Shown here in pieces: positions 6,163 through 9,087 of a DNA stretch of 9,087 nt (the first letter of the stretch is position 1; each line of letters begins with the position of its first letter). The DNA lies in assembly GCA_030146745.1 (NCBI GenBank), contig JASLBD010000280.1, positions 1 to 9,087 on the forward strand. Direction: 5' to 3'. The notes beneath the pieces were generated by a model. That model saw nothing but the letters and a program-made list of their open reading frames with translations. It did no database searches and was not told the DNA's origin. Origin of the DNA: Allosphingosinicella sp. Lineage in GTDB: Bacteria > Pseudomonadota > Alphaproteobacteria > Sphingomonadales > Sphingomonadaceae. A program made the position numbers and the translations under genes.

Positions 6163-6399
6163 TCAGTTGCGGTCGTTCCCCGCCTGGCGGGCATCGCCGG
6201 CCTTGCGCTGACTGTCTTCGGCGGCCGAGTCCGAGGGGCGAACGACCCGGCAAACGCGTTGGGGGGTGATGCGGCCCGACATCTGCTCGGTCCGGCAGAC
6301 CTTCCTGGGCTTGGGCTGATTCGATTTTTCCTTCGCGGAAGCGCCGCCACCAATCAGCGCGGCGGCCGCGAGGGCCGCCAGCATGTTGAAATTGCGCAT
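6163..6399 (-). CDS. Small exported protein with C-x14-C pattern (first of tandem pair)
   Basis: This encodes a 78-residue protein of unknown function. Residues 1-22 (MRNFNMLAALAAAALIGGG, ending ASA) form a clear Sec signal peptide with an AxA cleavage site. The mature part is basic, with C35 (RKVCRTEQ) and C50 (PQRVCRVV) spaced C-x14-C exactly as in the next gene. The tail is Ser/Asp/Lys/Arg-rich and probably disordered. It lacks the 'AEWDNM' segment that follows the second Cys in the paralogue. The start at 6399 is preferred because GGGAGG lies about five bases upstream and the signal peptide begins there; longer in-frame extensions are untypical. It is divergent from rppH, with a 155-base shared upstream region. 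Confidence 0.8.
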   Translation of the reverse strand: MRNFNMLAALAAAALIGGGASAKEKSNQPKPRKVCRTEQMSGRITPQRVCRVVRPSDSAAEDSQRKAGDARQAGNDRN

Positions 6400-6424
6400 T
6401 TTCCCTCCCACCCCGGAGCGCCTG

Positions 6425-6453
6425 CGAATGTCCGAACCGGATGCAAAAGTCAA
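6425..6453 (-). promoter_or_regulatory. Weak candidate promoter for the small exported-protein pair
   Basis: On the minus strand TTGACT (6448-6453) lies 17 bases before CATTCG (6425-6430). The -35 matches consensus at five positions, but the -10 matches at only two. Transcription would begin near 6418, about 19 bases before the ATG at 6399. The good -35 and plausible placement are the only support. I found no convincing promoter for rppH in the rest of this 155-base divergent gap. Confidence 0.25.
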
Positions 6454-6554
6454 CCAAGCTGGGCGGTTAGCGCGCGATTCAAGCAATATCGGCAGCCCCG
6501 GTTGGCGGGCGGACGCCCAGGCAATAAGGGGGTGGCCCACGCATCGGAGAGAAG

Positions 6555-7022
6555 ATGAGCGACCTCCCCTACCGTCCCGCCGCCGGGATCATGCTGGTCA
6601 ACGCCGAGGGCAAGGTGTGGGTCGGGCAGCGCCTCGACAGCACCCTCGAGGCCTGGCAGATGCCGCAGGGCGGCCTCGACGAAGGCGAGGATGCGGAGCA
6701 AGGCGCCCTTCGGGAGCTCGAAGAGGAAACCGGAATCCGCCGCGATCGGGTCGAGATCGTCGCCCGCCACGGCGAGGAGCTCTATTACGACCTGCCCGGG
6801 GAGCTGGTCGGCAAGCTGTGGAAAGGCCGCTGGCGCGGCCAGCGCCAGACCTGGTTCCTCGCGCGCTTCCTCGGCACCGACGAGGACGTCGACATCGCCA
6901 CTCCCGACCCGGAGTTCCGCGCCTGGAAATGGGCCGACCCCGCCGACCTGCCGGCGATGATCGTCCCCTTCAAGAAGAAGCTCTACGAGGACGTGCTGGC
7001 GGCGTTCCGCGACCGGCTTTGA
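6555..7022 (+). CDS. rppH: RNA pyrophosphohydrolase (Nudix hydrolase RppH)
   Basis: This encodes a 155-residue Nudix hydrolase of RppH type, which removes pyrophosphate from the 5' triphosphate (or diphosphate) end of mRNAs and so opens them to RNase E decay; it is cytoplasmic. The start YRPAAGIMLVNAEGKVWVGQR is typical of the family. The Nudix box (G-x5-E-x7-RELEEETGI) spans residues 39-61 and is complete: G39, E45, R53, E54, E57, E58, G60. The segments WQMPQGGLDEGE and GQRQTWFLARF are also RppH-like and separate it from generic Nudix proteins. Its length equals that of known RppH proteins. The ATG at 6555 has GGAG five bases upstream. It is a single gene divergent from the small exported proteins and is followed by a composite repeat. 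Confidence 0.94.
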   Translation: MSDLPYRPAAGIMLVNAEGKVWVGQRLDSTLEAWQMPQGGLDEGEDAEQGALRELEEETGIRRDRVEIVARHGEELYYDLPGELVGKLWKGRWRGQRQTWFLARFLGTDEDVDIATPDPEFRAWKWADPADLPAMIVPFKKKLYEDVLAAFRDRL

Positions 7023-7030
7023 GGGAAACT

Positions 7031-7124
7031 CGTCATTCCGGCGAAGGCCGGAATCCATGGACATCGTCGGAGGAGACTGGACTCGATCCGTGTTCATGGA
7101 TCCCGGATCAAGTCCGGGATGACG
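7031..7124. repeat. Composite repeat made of two different alphaproteobacterial-type palindromes
   Basis: CGTCAT (7031-7036) pairs with ATGACG (7119-7124). Inside the left part is the hairpin ATTCCGGC-GAAG-GCCGGAAT (7035-7054), and inside the right part is ATCCCGGA-TCAAG-TCCGGGAT (7100-7120). CCATG (7055-7059) and CATGG (7095-7099) bring the halves together. The ends and the GAAG loop resemble the four CCAGCGAAGGCTGG elements, but the stems differ, so this is a related or convergent type. It lies between rppH and the M20 gene, with no T-tract. Confidence 0.8.
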
Positions 7125-7162
7125 GTGTTGGCTGCACTCCGATCTCCCGCTAGAGGGTGCCC

Positions 7163-8374
7163 ATGCGGGGCCTTACCAGCGACGAAGCGGCAGCGGTGGA
7201 GCGTGTCGGCGGGGAGCCGATGCTGGCACAGGTCGAGGCCTGGGCGGCGGTGAACAGCGGGTCGCACAACCTGGCGGGGCTGAGCCGGATCGCCGGCCTT
7301 CTCGCCGACGCCTTCGCGGCGCTTCCGGGCGAGCCGGTCCTTCGCGAGGCCGCGCCCGTCGATTCCGTCACCCCCTCGGGCGAGCGGCTCGGCCTCCGGC
7401 ACGGCCGCAACCTCCATCTCGCCGTCCGGCCGGAGGCGCCGGTGCAATTGCTCTTCACCGGCCACATGGACACGGTCTTCGCGGCCGATCATCCGTTCCA
7501 GGACGTCTTCTGGCGCGACGAAGGCGTGCTCGGCGGGCCGGGAGTCGCCGACATGAAGGGCGGGCTGGCCGTGCTTCTCGCGGCGCTGAAGGCGGTCGAA
7601 GCCTCGCCGCTCGCCGCCCGGCTCGGCTACGAGGTGGTGATCAACTCGGACGAGGAGGTCGGCTCGCCCGGCTCGGCCGACCTGCTCGCCGAGGCGGCGC
7701 TCGGCAAGAAGGCCGCGCTCACCTACGAGCCTTCCGCTCTGCCGGACGGAACGCTGGCCGGCGCCAGGCCCGGCAGCGGCAATTTCTCGCTGATCGTCAA
7801 GGGCCGGAGCGCTCATGCCGGCCGCAATCCGGAAGAAGGCCGCAACGCCGTGCTGGCGGCGGCCGAGCTTGCGCTTCGCCTCGCCGAGGCCAAGGCCGAA
7901 GGGCTGAGCGTCAATCCGGCGAGGATCGACGGCGGCGGGCCCAACAACGTGGTTCCCGACCACGCGATCCTGCGCATAAATATGCGTCCGCGCAGCCAGA
8001 CCGATCAGGACAGGGCCCAGGCCGCTCTCGATGAAGCGGTGGCGCAAGTGGCCGCGAAGCGCGACGTCCGCATAGTTATGCACGGCGGCTGGGGCCGCCC
8101 GCCCAAGCCGCTCGATCCCGCCGCCGAGAAATTGTTCGCCCTGGTCGCGAGCTGCGGCGCCGATCTCGGCCAGACGATAGGCTGGCGCGATTCGGGGGGC
8201 GTTTGCGACGGCAACAATATCGCAGCCTGCGGCGTGCCCGTCGTCGACACGATGGGGGTGCGCGGCGGAGCGATCCATTCGGACGCCGAATATCTGATCG
8301 TCGAGAGCCTCGCCGAGCGCGCCCGCCTGTCGGCGCTGACGATCCTGAGGCTGGCGCAGGGGGAAGGTTTGTGA
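7163..8374 (+). CDS. M20-family metallohydrolase (carboxypeptidase G2-like), adjacent to astA
   Basis: This encodes a 403-residue di-zinc amidohydrolase of the M20 family, a cytoplasmic type with no signal peptide. The metal and catalytic residues are all visible: H101 and D103 (TGHMDTVF), D130 (GVADMKGG), the catalytic E164 and metal E165 (NSDEEVGS), E189 (TYEPS) and H372 (GAIHSDAEY). H218 in GRSAHAGRNPEEGRNA marks the small dimerisation domain. The pattern is closest to carboxypeptidase G2, which cleaves C-terminal glutamate from N-acyl substrates. It overlaps astA by 4 bases, which suggests a role in arginine succinyltransferase catabolism, for example as an N-succinylglutamate desuccinylase or other deacylase; that is inference. 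The ATG at 7163 is chosen because GAGG lies six bases upstream. A GTG at 7157 would directly abut that site. Confidence 0.9.
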   Translation: MRGLTSDEAAAVERVGGEPMLAQVEAWAAVNSGSHNLAGLSRIAGLLADAFAALPGEPVLREAAPVDSVTPSGERLGLRHGRNLHLAVRPEAPVQLLFTGHMDTVFAADHPFQDVFWRDEGVLGGPGVADMKGGLAVLLAALKAVEASPLAARLGYEVVINSDEEVGSPGSADLLAEAALGKKAALTYEPSALPDGTLAGARPGSGNFSLIVKGRSAHAGRNPEEGRNAVLAAAELALRLAEAKAEGLSVNPARIDGGGPNNVVPDHAILRINMRPRSQTDQDRAQAALDEAVAQVAAKRDVRIVMHGGWGRPPKPLDPAAEKLFALVASCGADLGQTIGWRDSGGVCDGNNIAACGVPVVDTMGVRGGAIHSDAEYLIVESLAERARLSALTILRLAQGEGL

Positions 8375-9087
8375 GCTTTCGGATCCGGGCCGCCCGCAAC
8401 GAGGATTTCCAGGCGCTCTACGAGATGGCGAAGCTGACCGGGGGCGGCTTCACCAACCTGCCCGCGGACCGGGGGGCGCTGGTCGACAAGCTGATCCGCT
8501 CCGAGCAGGGCTTCGCGGCCGAGGTGACGGAGCCGGGCGACCAGCTCTACGTCTTCATGCTCGAGAATGCGCAGACCGGCCAGATACGGGGCACCTGCCA
8601 GATCTTCGGAATGGTCGGGGTCGACACGCCTTTCTACAGCTACCGGATCAGCACCCTCACCCAGACGTCCAAGGCGCTCGGCCAGACCTTTCGTAACGAG
8701 ATGGTGACCTTGACCACCGACCTGGAAGGCTCGTCCGAGGTGGGCGGCCTCTTCCTCCATCCCGGCGAGAGGGCCGGCGGGCTGGGGATGCTGCTCGCGC
8801 GCAGCCGCTACCTCTTCATCAAGCTGCACCGCGAGCGCTTCGCCACCCGACTGCTGGCCGAGCTGCGCGGAGTGATGGACTCCGGAGGCGGCTCGCCTTT
8901 CTGTGACGGGATCGCGGGCCGCTTCTTCGGCATGGGCTTCGCCGAGGCCGACGAGTTCAACGCCACCCACGGAACCCAGTTCATCGCCGACCTGATGCCC
9001 AAGACCCCCATCTACCCCGCCATGCTTCCGCAGACCGCCCGGGCTGTGATGGGAGTCCCCCACCCTTCCGGTCGGGCGGCGATGAAG
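8371..9087 (+). CDS. astA: Arginine N-succinyltransferase (AstA), 5' part, open at window end
   Basis: The first 239 codons of a gene of roughly 340 are present; the frame is open at the right edge. AstA transfers succinyl from succinyl-CoA to the alpha-amino group of arginine, the first step of the AST pathway to glutamate and succinate. Family features seen are IRAARNEDFQALYEMAKLTGGGFTNLP at the start, YSYRISTLTQTSKALG from about residue 89, TTDLEGSSEVGGLFLHPGER from about 115, and the GGGSPFCDGIAGRFFGMGFAEAD segment. The fold is acetyltransferase-like (GNAT-related). The start is a GTG inside the GTGA that also holds the stop of the M20 gene, with GGGGAAGG a few bases upstream, which indicates translational coupling. 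astD and astB would be expected further right if the pathway is complete; they are outside the window. Confidence 0.95.
   Translation, partial: MSFRIRAARNEDFQALYEMAKLTGGGFTNLPADRGALVDKLIRSEQGFAAEVTEPGDQLYVFMLENAQTGQIRGTCQIFGMVGVDTPFYSYRISTLTQTSKALGQTFRNEMVTLTTDLEGSSEVGGLFLHPGERAGGLGMLLARSRYLFIKLHRERFATRLLAELRGVMDSGGGSPFCDGIAGRFFGMGFAEADEFNATHGTQFIADLMPKTPIYPAMLPQTARAVMGVPHPSGRAAMK

Noticed and set aside
7094..9063. Long open frames on - opposite the M20 gene and astA
   Set aside because: Both plus-strand genes have full catalytic and family motifs; the antisense translations are low-complexity His/Arg/Gly-rich shadows.
1..9087. A novel multi-gene system such as defence or biosynthesis
   Set aside because: All larger genes belong to known metabolic families, and I see no transfer signs such as altered composition, integrase or tRNA border. 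Only the small Cys proteins, the repeats and the M20-astA link are unexplained.

Overview
The base composition is very GC-rich. The gene content (a purF end, an SDR, a CFA-synthase-family methyltransferase, aerobic-type korAB, rppH, an M20 hydrolase next to astA) and the palindromic intergenic repeats with a CCAGCGAAGGCTGG core point to an alphaproteobacterium, most likely a member of the Sphingomonadales. This assignment rests on recalled protein families and repeat types, not on a search. The window is chromosomal and mostly housekeeping. I see no transposase, phage gene, CRISPR array, tRNA or rRNA.

Layout. Positions 1-1040 (+ strand) hold the last 65 codons of purF, then a repeat, then a short-chain dehydrogenase/reductase. 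A long fold-back repeat (1042-1130) separates the SDR from the convergent minus-strand block. That block, read from 6399 down to 1132, has two tandem small exported proteins with a shared C-x14-C pattern, then korA and korB (the two subunits of a 2-oxoacid:ferredoxin oxidoreductase, probably for 2-oxoglutarate), then a cyclopropane-fatty-acid-synthase-family methyltransferase. From 6555 rightwards the genes are again on +: rppH (mRNA 5' pyrophosphohydrolase), a composite repeat, a carboxypeptidase-G2-like M20 metallohydrolase, and astA (arginine N-succinyltransferase), which overlaps the M20 gene by 4 bases and runs off the window end.

How the genes fit together. KorA and KorB form one enzyme, although a 229-base spacer with two hairpin repeats lies between their genes. 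The M20 gene and astA look translationally coupled and probably belong to arginine succinyltransferase (AST) catabolism. The M20 enzyme may replace AstE in removing succinate or may have a related deacylase role; this is an inference. purF, the SDR, rppH and the methyltransferase show no shared pathway.

Most curious non-coding content. Six complex inverted-repeat elements lie in the intergenic gaps. Four share one core, three of those also carry a GGGTGAAAG inner motif, and two stand in tandem inside the korA-korB unit. No gap between genes exceeds about 230 bases.
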